From NCBI RefSeq assembly GCF_002874965.1, contig NZ_CP025624.1, forward strand, positions 1,302,001 to 1,366,000: a DNA stretch of 64,000 nt, given 5' to 3'. The notes below the pieces were generated by a model that was given only the letters and a program-made list of their open reading frames with translations, had not been told where the DNA came from and searched no databases. Positions 16,629-26,723 of this stretch are shown piece by piece. The position numbers and the translations under genes were made by a program. This stretch comes from Pseudomonas sp. NC02 (GTDB lineage Bacteria > Pseudomonadota > Gammaproteobacteria > Pseudomonadales > Pseudomonadaceae). The stretch's first letter is position 1. The number at the start of each line of letters is the position of its first letter.

Positions 16629-16973
16629 CTAGTGTTTCTGCTTGTCGGACTGAGCTGACAAATCGTGTAGGTAACGCCGTGACAGGCTGAGAAAACGTGG
16701 GGTTGGGCCGACATCCTCATACAGCGGATCGCCTTCCTCATCGGTGGCAATCACCTGCTTGCCCTTGATATAGGGAAAGCTCGCTTCCAGCTCTTCGAGG
16801 GCTGCGCCAATCAACTCGCCGAGCAGTTCTTCGGTATGGCGTTTGGGGTACATCTCGGAGATCGCCGCCAGCCTGGCGGCGGCTTCCACGTCCAGATGGA
16901 TGGCGTATTCGGTTTTGGTCAGGCGACCCTTGGCGTTTTCTTCCCAATGCTGGGCCAGTTCTCGGATTTTCAT
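16629..16973 (-). CDS. Small conserved cytoplasmic protein next to ppc
   Basis: A 114-residue acidic protein starting MKIRELAQHWEENAKG, with a ribbon-helix-helix-like or helical centre (DVEAAARLAAISEMYP ... ELLGELIGAALEELEASFPY) and a basic C-terminus. Some Pseudomonas genomes label its homologues 'type 1 pili tip component' or 'pilin assembly protein'; nothing in the sequence supports a pilus role: no signal peptide, no membrane segment. The start at 16973 has GAGG upstream; the frame is open to 17069 but without a ribosome site. Divergent from ppc. Function unknown. Confidence 0.75.
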   Translation of the reverse strand: MKIRELAQHWEENAKGRLTKTEYAIHLDVEAAARLAAISEMYPKRHTEELLGELIGAALEELEASFPYIKGKQVIATDEEGDPLYEDVGPTPRFLSLSRRYLHDLSAQSDKQKH

Positions 16974-17160
16974 GGCAACCTCAATGGAGCCCACGGTACG
17001 CGGGCGATGATGAGTGACCAGCCGGCCAGCGCGGATAACGCTGCGGCTTACTGTTGAGACTAGCTGCAACTCACAAGGTTTAAAGTTCCTTGTAAGACGT
17101 CGCCGTGGGCGGCACTCTTGAAGATCAAAGCGTCCCGGATTTTCTGCTGGAGATTGGCTG

Positions 17161-19806
17161 ATGAGCGATATCGATGCACGTTTGCGTGAGGATGTTCACC
17201 TGCTGGGTGAACTGTTGGGCAACACGATTCGAGAACAGTACGGCGATGAATTCCTCGACAAGATCGAGCAGATCCGTAAAGGCGCCAAGGCCGACCGCCG
17301 TGGCGCAGCCTCGGAGCAGGTGGCCGGCGAAGAGCTGAGCGCCAGCCTCAATCAACTCAAGGAAGACGAACTGCTGCCGGTGGCGCGGGCCTTCAACCAG
17401 TTTCTCAACCTGGCCAATATCGCCGAACAGTATCAGTTGATCCACCGCCGTGATGAATCAACCCCGGCGCCGTTCGAGTCGCGGGTGCTGCCGGAACTGC
17501 TGGCGCGCCTGCAGAGTGAAGGCCACAGCAGCGAATCCCTGGCGCGCCAGTTGGGTCGGTTGGAAATCGAACTGGTGCTCACCGCTCACCCCACCGAAGT
17601 CGCCCGCCGCACCCTGATCCAGAAATACGACGCCATCGCCGCACAACTGGCCCTGCAGGATCACCGCGACCTCACCACCGCCGAGCGCGAGCAGATCCGC
17701 AATCGCCTGCAACGCCTGATCGCTGAAGCCTGGCACACCGAAGAAATTCGCCGCACCCGGCCCACGCCGGTAGACGAAGCCAAGTGGGGCTTTGCGGTGA
17801 TCGAGCATTCGTTGTGGCACGCCATCCCGAATTATTTGCGCAAGGCCGATCACGCCTTGCACGCGGCTACCGGCCTGCGCCTGCCTCTGGAGGCCGCGCC
17901 GATTCGCTTCGCTTCCTGGATGGGCGGCGACCGCGACGGCAACCCCAACGTCACCGCCCCGGTCACCCGCGAAGTGCTGTTGCTGGCGCGCTGGATGGCG
18001 GCTGACCTGTACTTGCGCGACATCGACCACCTCGCCTCCGAACTGTCGATGCAACAGGCCAGCCCGGCATTGCAGGCCAAGGTGGGTGACAGCGTCGAAC
18101 CTTACCGGGCGTTGCTCAAGCAATTGCGTGAGCGGCTGCGCGCCACACGCCAATGGGCCCACACCTCGTTGACCAGCACCACGCCGGCGCCCGCCGATGT
18201 GCTGCAAAATAACCGCGACCTGCTCGAGCCTTTGCAACTGTGCTACGAGTCGCTGCATAGCTGCGGCATGGGCGTGATTGCCGACGGCCCGCTGCTGGAT
18301 TGCTTGCGTCGGGCGGTCACGTTCGGGCTGTTCCTGGTGCGCCTCGACGTACGCCAGGACTCCACCCGCCACTGCGCGGCCATGACCGAAATCACCGACT
18401 ACCTGGGCCTTGGCCGGTACGAGGATTGGGACGAAGAGGCGCGCATCAGCTTCCTGATGAAGGAACTGGCCAACCGTCGACCCCTGTTGCCAGGCTACTT
18501 CAAGCCTTCGGCAGACACCGCCGAAGTGCTGAACACCTGTAAGGAAATCGCTGCCGCACCGGCTGCGTCCCTGGGTTCCTACGTCATCTCCATGGCCGGC
18601 GCCGCGTCGGACGTGTTGGCCGTGCAACTGCTGCTCAAGGAGTCTGGCGTACAACGGCCGATGCGTGTGGTGCCGTTGTTCGAGACCCTGGCTGACCTGG
18701 ACAACGCAGGCCCGGTGATCGAGAAACTGCTGCTGTTGCCGGGCTACCGCGCCCGCCTGCAGGGCCCGCAGGAAGTGATGATCGGCTACTCGGATTCGGC
18801 CAAGGACGCCGGCACTACCGCCGCCGCCTGGGCGCAATACCGGGCCCAGGAACGGCTGGTGGAAATCTGCCGCGAACAACAAGTCGAACTGCTGCTGTTC
18901 CACGGTCGTGGCGGCACCGTAGGCCGCGGCGGCGGCCCGGCTCACGCGGCGATTCTGTCGCAGCCTCCTGGGTCGGTGGCGGGGCGTTTCCGTACCACTG
19001 AGCAGGGCGAGATGATCCGCTTCAAGTTCGGCCTGCCGGACATCGCCGAGCAGAACCTCAACCTGTACCTGGCGGCGGTGCTGGAGGCAACCTTGCTGCC
19101 ACCGCCACCACCGGAGCCGGCCTGGCGCCACTTGATGGACGAATTGGCCGCCGACGGTGTCAGTGCTTACCGCGCCGTGGTGCGGGAAAATCCGCAGTTC
19201 GTCGAGTATTTCCGCCAGTCGACCCCGGAGCAGGAACTGGGTCGCTTGCCCCTGGGCAGTCGTCCGGCCAAGCGCCGGGCTGGTGGCATTGAAAGCCTGC
19301 GGGCGATCCCGTGGATCTTCGGCTGGACCCAGACACGCCTGATGCTGCCCGCCTGGCTCGGCTGGGAAGCGGCGTTGAACAATGCCCTGGAGCGTGGCGA
19401 AGGCGAGTTGCTGGGGCAGATGCGCGAGCAGTGGCCGTTCTTTCGTACCCGCATCGATATGCTGGAAATGGTGCTGGCCAAGGCCGACGCCGACATCGCC
19501 CGGCTGTATGACGAGCGATTGGTGCAGCCCGATCTGCTGCCATTGGGTGCGCACTTACGCGACCTATTGTCGCAGGCGTGCAGTGTGGTGCTTGGCCTGA
19601 CTGGCCAGTCTCAGCTGCTGGCCCACAGCCCCGATACGCTTGAGTTCATCCGCCTGCGCAACACCTACCTGGACCCGTTGCACCTGCTGCAGGCCGAATT
19701 GCTGGCCCGATCGCGGCAACAGGAAGCGGCACAAGACAGCCCTCTGGAACAGGCGCTGCTGGTGTCTGTGGCCGGTATTGCCGCTGGTTTGCGCAACACC
19801 GGCTGA
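17161..19806 (+). CDS. ppc: Phosphoenolpyruvate carboxylase
   Basis: An 881-residue enzyme that adds bicarbonate to phosphoenolpyruvate to make oxaloacetate, refilling the TCA cycle. The catalytic His is H143 in [12 protein letters not shown], and the second catalytic motif [14 protein letters not shown] is at about residues 580-593. The C-terminus ends RNTG as in nearly all bacterial PEPCs, and the length matches E. coli (883). Hallmark segments [13 protein letters not shown] and [10 protein letters not shown] are intact. Monocistronic by layout, with a terminator hairpin 40 bases after the stop. Confidence 0.98.
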   Translation: MSDIDARLREDVHLLGELLGNTIREQYGDEFLDKIEQIRKGAKADRRGAASEQVAGEELSASLNQLKEDELLPVARAFNQFLNLANIAEQYQLIHRRDESTPAPFESRVLPELLARLQSEGHSSESLARQLGRLEIELVLTAHPTEVARRTLIQKYDAIAAQLALQDHRDLTTAEREQIRNRLQRLIAEAWHTEEIRRTRPTPVDEAKWGFAVIEHSLWHAIPNYLRKADHALHAATGLRLPLEAAPIRFASWMGGDRDGNPNVTAPVTREVLLLARWMAADLYLRDIDHLASELSMQQASPALQAKVGDSVEPYRALLKQLRERLRATRQWAHTSLTSTTPAPADVLQNNRDLLEPLQLCYESLHSCGMGVIADGPLLDCLRRAVTFGLFLVRLDVRQDSTRHCAAMTEITDYLGLGRYEDWDEEARISFLMKELANRRPLLPGYFKPSADTAEVLNTCKEIAAAPAASLGSYVISMAGAASDVLAVQLLLKESGVQRPMRVVPLFETLADLDNAGPVIEKLLLLPGYRARLQGPQEVMIGYSDSAKDAGTTAAAWAQYRAQERLVEICREQQVELLLFHGRGGTVGRGGGPAHAAILSQPPGSVAGRFRTTEQGEMIRFKFGLPDIAEQNLNLYLAAVLEATLLPPPPPEPAWRHLMDELAADGVSAYRAVVRENPQFVEYFRQSTPEQELGRLPLGSRPAKRRAGGIESLRAIPWIFGWTQTRLMLPAWLGWEAALNNALERGEGELLGQMREQWPFFRTRIDMLEMVLAKADADIARLYDERLVQPDLLPLGAHLRDLLSQACSVVLGLTGQSQLLAHSPDTLEFIRLRNTYLDPLHLLQAELLARSRQQEAAQDSPLEQALLVSVAGIAAGLRNTG

Positions 19807-19845
19807 CATTTATGGCGTGTTCTCAATAGCTTGCAGATACCCCGC

Positions 19846-19878
19846 GCCGGTCGCCGTAAAATTGGCGACCGGCGTTTT
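19846..19878 (+). terminator. Intrinsic terminator after ppc
   Basis: Ten-base stem GCCGGTCGCC / GGCGACCGGC with an eight-base loop, followed by GTTTT. Confidence 0.8.
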
Positions 19879-19972
19879 GCTGTCAGGGTTGTACCTGCCT
19901 ATAAAGCCAGCGCGGCGCGGGTTTCTCCTACTTTCGGCGGCTTGTGTGGTTTGGGCCTGCTGTGTATCTTGA

Positions 19973-20722
<750 letters not shown>

Positions 20723-20741
20723 TCGTTCATCCGCTTGATTG

Positions 20742-20772
20742 ACAACGGCCCGCTTGCGGGCCGTTGTTGTTT
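20742..20772 (+). terminator. Intrinsic terminator between adk and tsaB
   Basis: ACAACGGCCCGC / GCGGGCCGTTGT, a near-perfect stem with a four-base loop, followed by a T-rich tract. Confidence 0.88.
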
Positions 20773-20811
20773 ATACTGACGCACTTTTTTTCAACGTGGA
20801 TGCATACACCG

Positions 20812-21498
20812 ATGAGCACCTTGCTGGCCCTGGACACCGCGACTGAAGCTTGCTCCGTTGCCCTGCTGCACGATGGCAAGGTTACGAGCCACTACGAGGT
20901 GATCCCGCGCCTGCACGCGCAGAAGCTGTTGCCGATGATCAAGCAATTGCTGCTGGACGCGGGCACCACCTTGTCGGCGGTGGACGCCATCGCATTCGGG
21001 CGTGGCCCGGGCGCGTTCACCGGCGTGCGCATCGCTATCGGTGTGGTCCAGGGGTTGGCGTTTGCGCTGGAGCGTCCGGTATTGCCGGTGTCCAACCTGG
21101 CGGTGCTGGCGCAGCGCGCGTTTCGCGAGCACGGTGCAAGCCAGGTTGCAGCAGCCATCGATGCGCGCATGGACGAAGTGTATTGGGGCTGCTACCGCGA
21201 AACCGCTGGCGAGATGCGCCTGATCGGCGCTGAGGCCGTGCTGCCACCTGAAGCGGCGGCGTTGCCGGGCGATGCCAGCGGCGACTGGTTCGGTGCCGGC
21301 ACCGGCTGGGGCTACGGCGAGCGCATTGGCGTGACGCTTGCCGACCAGGATGCGGGGATGCTGCCCCACGCCGAAGACCTGCTGGCCCTGGCACGCTTTG
21401 CCTGGGAGCGAGGCGAGGCGATTCCGGCGGACCAGGCGGCGCCCGTGTACCTGCGGGATAAAGTGGCGCAGACCAAGGCTGAACGCGGGATTATTTGA
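20812..21498 (+). CDS. tsaB: tRNA t6A biosynthesis protein TsaB
   Basis: A 228-residue protein of the ASKHA-fold TsaB/YeaZ family, partner of TsaD and TsaE in making N6-threonylcarbamoyladenosine at position 37 of ANN-decoding tRNAs. Family markers visible: LLALDTATEACSVAL at the start, AFGRGPGAFTGVRI (about 60-73) and a C-terminal PVYLRDKVA. TsaB lacks catalysis of its own. The frame opens further upstream (20764) but ATG 20812 gives the conserved start. The final product of the same modification is cyclised by TcdA, encoded at 42099 in this window. Confidence 0.93.
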   Translation: MSTLLALDTATEACSVALLHDGKVTSHYEVIPRLHAQKLLPMIKQLLLDAGTTLSAVDAIAFGRGPGAFTGVRIAIGVVQGLAFALERPVLPVSNLAVLAQRAFREHGASQVAAAIDARMDEVYWGCYRETAGEMRLIGAEAVLPPEAAALPGDASGDWFGAGTGWGYGERIGVTLADQDAGMLPHAEDLLALARFAWERGEAIPADQAAPVYLRDKVAQTKAERGII

Positions 21499-21658
21499 CG
21501 TCAAAAGTGCGGGCAATTTCAGACAAAAATAGCCAATCGTCAGAATTTGCCCGCGCTTTTAAACCTTTTACCAATTATGTGTTCTAGTTATCACCAGAGC
21601 ATTTGCGCGCCATGGAAAGCGCCACTAAAATGCCATCACCGATACCGAGTTCGCATGT

Positions 21659-21970
21659 ATGCGCATAGACGGCTTTTCATCACAGTCCTACCCCCTCAAG
21701 CGCAAGCCTCGCAAGGCGAACGTGACGGTAGACGACTCCGTCGAAGACTCGCCCGATTTTGTTGAAATCCAGTCCGACAACACTGCTGTTTCAACCCGTT
21801 CCCAGGGTTCCGGCGGTGCACGCACCAGCGGCGTTCCTGCCCGCCAGCAAGACATGATCTTCCCGCGCTCCATGAGCAAAAACGTCGCCAATGCCCTGGC
21901 CAGCTACCTGACCACTGCCGGCTTTGTCGAATGGGATATGGAAGTGCTGGGCCTCGATATCCATATCTGA
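21659..21970 (+). CDS. Conserved hypothetical protein
   Basis: A 103-residue protein with a basic, disordered N-terminus (LKRKPRKANVTV), an acidic Ser/Thr-rich middle and a more ordered C-terminus ending GFVEWDMEVLGLDIHI. No signal peptide, membrane segment or known domain. ATG 21659 begins MRIDGFSSQSY. Its stop overlaps the start of the DUF72 gene by one base (TGATG), indicating coupling. Function unknown. Confidence 0.75.
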   Translation: MRIDGFSSQSYPLKRKPRKANVTVDDSVEDSPDFVEIQSDNTAVSTRSQGSGGARTSGVPARQQDMIFPRSMSKNVANALASYLTTAGFVEWDMEVLGLDIHI

Positions 21971-22830
21971 TGCTGTTGCCTTACTACCTCGGTTGTCCGT
22001 CCTGGAGTGAAAACGCCTGGCGCGAATACCTGTATCCCGCCGACGCCCGCTCCAGCGATTACCTTGCCCTGTATTCCCAGGTCTTCAACGCCGTCGAGGG
22101 CAACACCACGTTCTACGCCCGTCCTTCCGTCGCTACCGTGCAGCGCTGGGCTGAAATCATGCCCGAGCATTTTCGCTTCACGGCCAAGTTTCCGGGGGAT
22201 ATCAGCCACAGCGGCAATCTGATCGAGCAGTTGCCGGCGGCGGAAAGTTTCCTGGGGTTGATGAGCCCGTTGGGCGAACGTATTTCGCCGTTGTGGCTGC
22301 AGCTGCCGGCCAGTTTTACCCCGCAGCGCCTGGGTGAGTTGGCCGGGTTTATCGACGGGCTGGAGCGACCGTTGGCGGTGGAGGTGCGTCACTCGGAATT
22401 TTTCGCCAAGGGCGATGCCGAGCGCAGTCTCAACCGCTTGCTGCGCGACCGCGGAGTCGAGCGCATCTGCCTGGACCCGCGTGCGTTGTTCAGTTGCACC
22501 TCCACCTCGGCAGCCGTGCTGCACGCCCAATCGAAAAAGCCCAAGGTGCCGCCTCGCCCGGCGGCGCTGACGCAGTTTCCGCAAGTGCGCTTTATTGGCC
22601 ATCCGGAGTTGGAAGCCAATGATCCGTTCCTGATGCCCTGGATTGAAAAGGTCGCCGGCTGGATCGAAGAGGGGCGTACGCCCTACGTGTTTCTTCACAC
22701 TTCCGACAATCGCCTGGCCGCCCAACTGGCCTTGCGCTTTCATGAGAAATTGATGCTGCGCTTGCCCGGCTTGCCGGCATTGCCCACCCTGCATCGAGAA
22801 CCCGAAGCGGAGCAACTGGGGTTACTCTAA
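21970..22830 (+). CDS. DUF72 family protein
   Basis: A 286-residue DUF72 (YecE-like) TIM-barrel-type protein. Marker segments are YLGCPSWSENAWREYLYP at the N-terminus, FNAVEGNTTFYARPS (about 38-52), RFTAKFPGDISH (about 75-86) and VFLHTSDNRLA near the C-terminus. The family's biochemical function is not established. ATG 21970 is chosen because it overlaps the upstream stop and matches the family start; the frame opens 39 bases earlier. Confidence 0.9.
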   Translation: MLLPYYLGCPSWSENAWREYLYPADARSSDYLALYSQVFNAVEGNTTFYARPSVATVQRWAEIMPEHFRFTAKFPGDISHSGNLIEQLPAAESFLGLMSPLGERISPLWLQLPASFTPQRLGELAGFIDGLERPLAVEVRHSEFFAKGDAERSLNRLLRDRGVERICLDPRALFSCTSTSAAVLHAQSKKPKVPPRPAALTQFPQVRFIGHPELEANDPFLMPWIEKVAGWIEEGRTPYVFLHTSDNRLAAQLALRFHEKLMLRLPGLPALPTLHREPEAEQLGLL

Positions 22831-22856
22831 GGCTCCTTTCCCGACAGGAGTCAGTC

Positions 22857-23684
22857 ATGGATGCCCAAACCCTTCGCGCCGAAACCTTCAAGGCCCTGCA
22901 TGAGCGTGACCGCGCGTTCGTGATGCCCAATCCATGGGATGCCGGCTCCGCAAAAATGCTCGCCAGCCTGGGGTTTGAAGCCCTGGCCACCACCAGCGCC
23001 GGCTTTGCCTTCAGCCTCGGCCGCCCGGATGCCGAAGGTGCGTTGTCCCTGGAAGACACCTTGGGCAATGCCGGGGCGATCGTCCAGGCGACCTCGCTGC
23101 CCGTCGCCGCCGACCTGGAAAACTGCTTCAGTGACACCCCTGAAGGCTGCGCCGAGACTATCCTGCGGGCGGCAGCGACTGGGATTGTCGGTGGCTCCAT
23201 CGAAGACGCCACCGGAATTGCCGTCGACCCGATCTATCCCTTTGATCTTTCCGTGGAGCGCGTCGAAGCCGCAGTCGCCGCTGCCCGCAGTTTGCCATTC
23301 CCCTTCACCCTGACCGCCCGCGCGGAAAACCTCCTGCATGGCCGGCTGGATTTGCCCGACACCATTCGCCGCCTGCAGGCCTACGCCGAAGCTGGCGCCG
23401 ACGTGCTCTATGCACCGGCCCTGCGCAGTGCCGAGGAAGTATTGGCGGTGGTGAAGGCGGTTGCACCCAAGCCCGTGAATATCTTGATGTCAGGCGCCCT
23501 GAAACTCAGCGTGGCGCAGTTGAGCGAGATGGGCGTCAAGCGCATCAGCGTCGGCTCGGCCATGGCCCTGGCGGCTTATGGCGAGTTCTTCAGGGCGGCC
23601 CAGGAGGTTCATGAGTTGGGCACGTTTACCTTCACTGAGCGCTCGATGCCGTTCAGCCAGGCCAATCAACTGTTCAAGGGCTGA
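22857..23684 (+). CDS. Isocitrate lyase/PEP mutase family enzyme
   Basis: A 275-residue TIM-barrel enzyme of the PEP mutase/isocitrate lyase superfamily (ICL-like). Visible signatures are VMPNPWDAGSAKML (about 22-35), ATTSAGFAFSLG (about 45-56), PVAADLENCFSD (about 81-92) and GGSIEDATG (about 115-123), where Asp and Glu normally bind Mg. Members cleave or form C-C or C-P bonds next to a carboxylate; the substrate cannot be assigned here. Genomes often label it oxaloacetate decarboxylase. ATG 22857 follows AGGAG. It is three bases upstream of the extensin-family gene. Confidence 0.87.
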   Translation: MDAQTLRAETFKALHERDRAFVMPNPWDAGSAKMLASLGFEALATTSAGFAFSLGRPDAEGALSLEDTLGNAGAIVQATSLPVAADLENCFSDTPEGCAETILRAAATGIVGGSIEDATGIAVDPIYPFDLSVERVEAAVAAARSLPFPFTLTARAENLLHGRLDLPDTIRRLQAYAEAGADVLYAPALRSAEEVLAVVKAVAPKPVNILMSGALKLSVAQLSEMGVKRISVGSAMALAAYGEFFRAAQEVHELGTFTFTERSMPFSQANQLFKG

Positions 23685-23687
23685 GGC

Positions 23688-24386
23688 GTGCGTTTCTTCA
23701 AGGTGCTGGGCGTGCTGCTGGTGTTGGCAGGTGGTGTGTTGGTTGGCGTGTGGCGGGGCTGGGTGCCGCTGCCCGATGAGTGGAACCCGTGGGCGCCGCT
23801 GGACGTGCGGGCAAGCCCGAACCTGCTGACCCGATTCAAGCTTGGGCGTTTGCAGGATGATCCCGCCCTATGTGACCAAGTGCTGAAGACCTCCGGGCTG
23901 CGAGTCGCCCATCAGGCGGACAGCCCTGCCGACGCGGCTTGCCCGCTGCGCAATACATTGCGGGTCCAAGGCGCTGATGTCGGCTTGAGCAGCAGCTTTC
24001 TCGCCAGTTGCCCGCTGGCCGTGGCGTTCGCCCTGTTCGAGCGCCATAGCCTGCAACCAGCGGCCCAGGCGGTGTTTGGCCAGGCAGTGACGCGGGTCGA
24101 TCACCTGGGCAGCTTTGCCTGTCGCAATATCTACAACCGCGCCAACGGACGACTCAGCCAGCATGCGTCGGCCAATGCGTTGGATATCGCCGGGTTTCGC
24201 CTGGCGGACGGGCGCACCATCAGTGTGCTCAAGGATTGGCCGGGTGACGGCGAGCGTGCGCGCTTCCTGCGGCAAGTACGCGACGGCGCCTGCAAGGATT
24301 TCAATGTGGTGTTGAGCCCGGATTACAACGCCGCCCACCGTAATCACTTTCATCTGGACATGGGTCGGTGGTGGGTATGTCGCTGA
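23688..24386 (+). CDS. Extensin-family protein
   Basis: A 232-residue protein with an N-terminal membrane anchor or signal (about 3-22, FKVLGVLLVLAGGVLVGVW) and a C-terminal extensin-like domain (about 80-232) containing HASANALDIAGFRLADG and AHRNHFHLDMGRWW. The His/Asp spacing resembles D-Ala-D-Ala carboxypeptidase-like (peptidase M15-type) folds, suggesting cell-wall work in the periplasm; that is an inference. The start is GTG 23688, three bases after the upstream stop. Confidence 0.83.
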   Translation: MRFFKVLGVLLVLAGGVLVGVWRGWVPLPDEWNPWAPLDVRASPNLLTRFKLGRLQDDPALCDQVLKTSGLRVAHQADSPADAACPLRNTLRVQGADVGLSSSFLASCPLAVAFALFERHSLQPAAQAVFGQAVTRVDHLGSFACRNIYNRANGRLSQHASANALDIAGFRLADGRTISVLKDWPGDGERARFLRQVRDGACKDFNVVLSPDYNAAHRNHFHLDMGRWWVCR

Positions 24387-24389
24387 GGG

Positions 24390-25010
24390 TCAGGCGGCCA
24401 GGCGCAGGTTGTGCAGGATCAGCGGACGCGCCCAGCGGCTGTCGAAATCCAGGGCTTTCTGTTGCTCAACCAGCTCTTCTGCCGGGAACGGTGGCGGTGG
24501 TGGTGGCAGCAGGTCCAGTTCGAATTCGGCGATCGGCAAATGCAGCGGGCGTGGTTGCGGCGCCGGACCCGGTTCGGGCAGCGGTTGGCCGGCGGCCAGG
24601 ACGATCGGGCGCACCCAGGCGCTTTCGAAGTTTTGCTGCTTTTGCTGGGCGACCACTTCTTCCGCCGGGTACGGTGGCGGGGCCGGTGGCAGCAGTTCCA
24701 GTTCGAATTCGGCGATAGGCAGGAACAGCGGCTCGGGCGGGGCGATCTCGGTGTCTGTCACATCACAGGCGCGCTGGGTGACGATCTGCGACAGCAGGTC
24801 ACTGCCTTCGCTGGGTTCTACCGCCGGGTCCACAGGTTTCGCCACCGACTTGGCGAGCGCGCCCGGCGTGTCGCCGAGCTGTTCGGCCAACGCCTGGGCG
24901 AAGAAGTCCTGCCACACATGACTGACGCCGGCCAGCGCTTGGGTATTGCGCAGGCCGAAGTGGTTGTGGGTCGGCAGTACACCGGTGAATAGCGAAGGAA
25001 TGTCTGACAT
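24390..25010 (-). CDS. Proline-rich protein with internal duplication, unknown function
   Basis: A 206-residue protein with no signal peptide or membrane helix. An N-terminal part (1-90) contains WQDFFAQALAEQL. Two copies of a unit of about 45 residues follow, at about 94-138 and 155-199. Each unit reads PIAEFELxLLPP, a Pro run, YPAEE or FPAEE, xxxQQK, FxSxWxRP, then IVL or LIL. The Pro runs recall TonB-type linkers and some homologues may carry that label, but no TonB C-terminal domain or anchor is present. ATG 25010 has GAGA upstream; the frame opens to 25103. It meets the extensin-family gene tail to tail and is divergent from rsmJ. Confidence 0.75.
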   Translation of the reverse strand: MSDIPSLFTGVLPTHNHFGLRNTQALAGVSHVWQDFFAQALAEQLGDTPGALAKSVAKPVDPAVEPSEGSDLLSQIVTQRACDVTDTEIAPPEPLFLPIAEFELELLPPAPPPYPAEEVVAQQKQQNFESAWVRPIVLAAGQPLPEPGPAPQPRPLHLPIAEFELDLLPPPPPPFPAEELVEQQKALDFDSRWARPLILHNLRLAA

Positions 25011-25105
25011 TTCTCTCGATCGTCGCTCAGCTCTGGCAAAATGCCGGATCCTTTTTTTATCGGCCGCTTTTTGCCGATCCTTAATATTTTTGAGCGTAGT
25101 CACCG

Positions 25106-25888
25106 ATGAGCGAACAACCAGCGGCCAGCCGCATTCGGGTCGAGGCCTTGGCCGAAGGTTTTCAGGCGCGTGCGCAGCACTGGGCCGAGCAGCTGGGGTT
25201 GCCTTTGCAACTGGATGAGGCGGACTTTGCCTTGCAGGTGGGGGAGCAGGGGCTGCAGTTGCAACAGCTGGGGCCTGAGGCGCCGGGGCCGGTGCGGGTG
25301 GATTTTGTGGAGGGTGGGGCGGCGCACCGGCGTCTGTATGGCGGCGGCAGCGGGCAAATGATTGCCAAGGCGGTGGGTGTGGCGCAGGGCGTGCGGCCCA
25401 GGGTGCTGGATGCTACCGCGGGGTTGGGAAAGGATGCATTTGTGTTGGCCAGCCTGGGTTGCGAGATGAGCCTGATTGAACGCCAGCCGTTGATTGGGGC
25501 GTTGCTGGAAGATGGATTGGCGCGAGGTGCAGAGGATTTTGAGGTGGCGCCGATTGTGGCGCGGATGAGGTTGCTCAAGGGCAACTCCATTGAGGTGATG
25601 CGCGATTGGGAGGGGGAGCCGCCTCAGGTGATTTATCTGGATCCGATGTTTCCGCATCGGGAGAAGACGGCGTTGGTGAAGAAGGAGATGAGGTTGTTTC
25701 GGCCGCTGGTGGGGGATGATCCGGATGCGCCGGCGTTGTTGGCGGCGGCGTTGGCTTTGGCCAGTCATCGTGTGGTGGTCAAGCGGCCGCGTAAGGCGCC
25801 TTGTATTGAGGGGGTGAAGCCGAGTCATGCGTTGGATGGGAAGTCCAGTCGGTATGACATTTATCCTAAGAAGGCGCTGAAATCCTGA
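25106..25888 (+). CDS. rsmJ: 16S rRNA (guanine-1516-N2) methyltransferase RsmJ
   Basis: A 260-residue SAM-dependent methyltransferase (YhiQ/RsmJ family) that modifies G1516 of 16S rRNA. SAM motif I is [17 protein letters not shown] (about 108-124), and the catalytic-type motif [11 protein letters not shown] is near 175-185. The length fits the family (about 250). The second half is markedly G-rich on the coding strand with frequent TTG, GGG, AGG and GCG codons, unlike the C-ending codons of its neighbours. The divergent gap to the proline-rich protein gene is only 95 bases. Confidence 0.92.
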   Translation: MSEQPAASRIRVEALAEGFQARAQHWAEQLGLPLQLDEADFALQVGEQGLQLQQLGPEAPGPVRVDFVEGGAAHRRLYGGGSGQMIAKAVGVAQGVRPRVLDATAGLGKDAFVLASLGCEMSLIERQPLIGALLEDGLARGAEDFEVAPIVARMRLLKGNSIEVMRDWEGEPPQVIYLDPMFPHREKTALVKKEMRLFRPLVGDDPDAPALLAAALALASHRVVVKRPRKAPCIEGVKPSHALDGKSSRYDIYPKKALKS

Positions 25889-25895
25889 GGGTTGA

Positions 25896-26242
25896 GTACA
25901 TATCCGTTATTTAGGTAACGGCCGCTTATGGTTCCGCTCTTACAGCGGGTCACTTTTGGCAAACGCCCGGAATGCCGGCCCAGCCAAAAGTAACCAAAAG
26001 GTCTTTGCCCCACCACTCGGTGCCTCGCTTAGGCTCGGCATGCCCGCACTCCGGCACGGTTCCGCGGGCCGCCGCGACGGGCCATCCATGGCCCGGCGCG
26101 GCTAAATCGGCATCCCTGCCGATTTACCCGCTCCACCGTGCCTACTTGCGGCCATCGTGGTTGACGGGGCCCGCAGATCAAAAGCAGAGCACAGCGGCCT
26201 CCCGGCCGGCTTGAGTGTTAAAAGCAAAATCAAAAGCTAAAG
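25896..26242. repeat. Left arm of a large inverted repeat
   Basis: About 345 bases beginning GTACATATCCGTT and ending at GTGTTAAAAGCAAAATC. Read inward it matches, imperfectly but along its full length, the reverse complement of 26376-26718. Shared blocks include GGCCGCTTATGGTTCCGCTC and CACCACTCGG...CCTCGCTTAGGCTCGG. No convincing gene lies inside. Confidence 0.88.
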
Positions 26243-26257
26243 CGGGCACGGTCCAAA

Positions 26258-26357
26258 TGTGGGAGCGGGCTTGCTCGCGAAGGTCGTTAACGATGACGTG
26301 GGTATCCTGATTCAACGCGGCGTCCTCTGGTTTTTCGCGAGCAAGCCCGCTCCCACA
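26258..26357. repeat. REPIN, copy 3, at the centre of the large inverted repeat
   Basis: REP pair with GGGAGCGGGCTTGCTCGCGA at both ends and a spacer longer than in the other copies. It sits almost exactly at the symmetry centre of the two 340-base arms. Confidence 0.92.
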
Positions 26358-26375
26358 GAAAAGCAGAGCTGTTTT

Positions 26376-26718
26376 CGCTCTGGTATTTGCTTTTGCTTTT
26401 AACACTCAAGCCGGCCGGTAGGCCGCTGTGCTGTTGATCTGCTTTTGATTTTGATCTTAGGCGCCCCGTTAAACCACGCTGGCCGAACGCAGGCTTTGGA
26501 GCGTGGGTAACCCGGCAGGACGCCGGGTTAGCCGTCCTGGGCCAAGGATGGCCCATGACGGCGGCCCACGGTCCAAAGCCGGAGTGAGGGCACACCGAGC
26601 CTAAGCGAGGTGCCGAGTGGTGGGGCAAGAGCGTTTTGCTTACTTTTGCGCTGTTCAAAAGTGAGCCGCTGTAAGAGCGGAACCATAAGCGGCCCTGACC
26701 CAAAAAACGGATATGTAC
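26376..26718. repeat. Right arm of the large inverted repeat
   Basis: Reverse-complement counterpart of 25896-26242, ending AACGGATATGTAC, five bases before the end of the mexL reading frame. Together the arms and REPIN fill the 835-base gap between rsmJ and mexL, in which I see no gene. Confidence 0.88.
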
Positions 26719-26723
26719 CCAGT

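Noticed and set aside
17458..19554. 698-codon minus-strand frame over ppc
   Set aside because: Antisense shadow; Gln/His/Arg-rich composition typical of reverse reading of GC-rich genes.
25972..26214. 80-codon frame in the left arm of the large inverted repeat
   Set aside because: Low-complexity Pro/Arg/Ser content and no equivalent frame conserved in the opposite arm.
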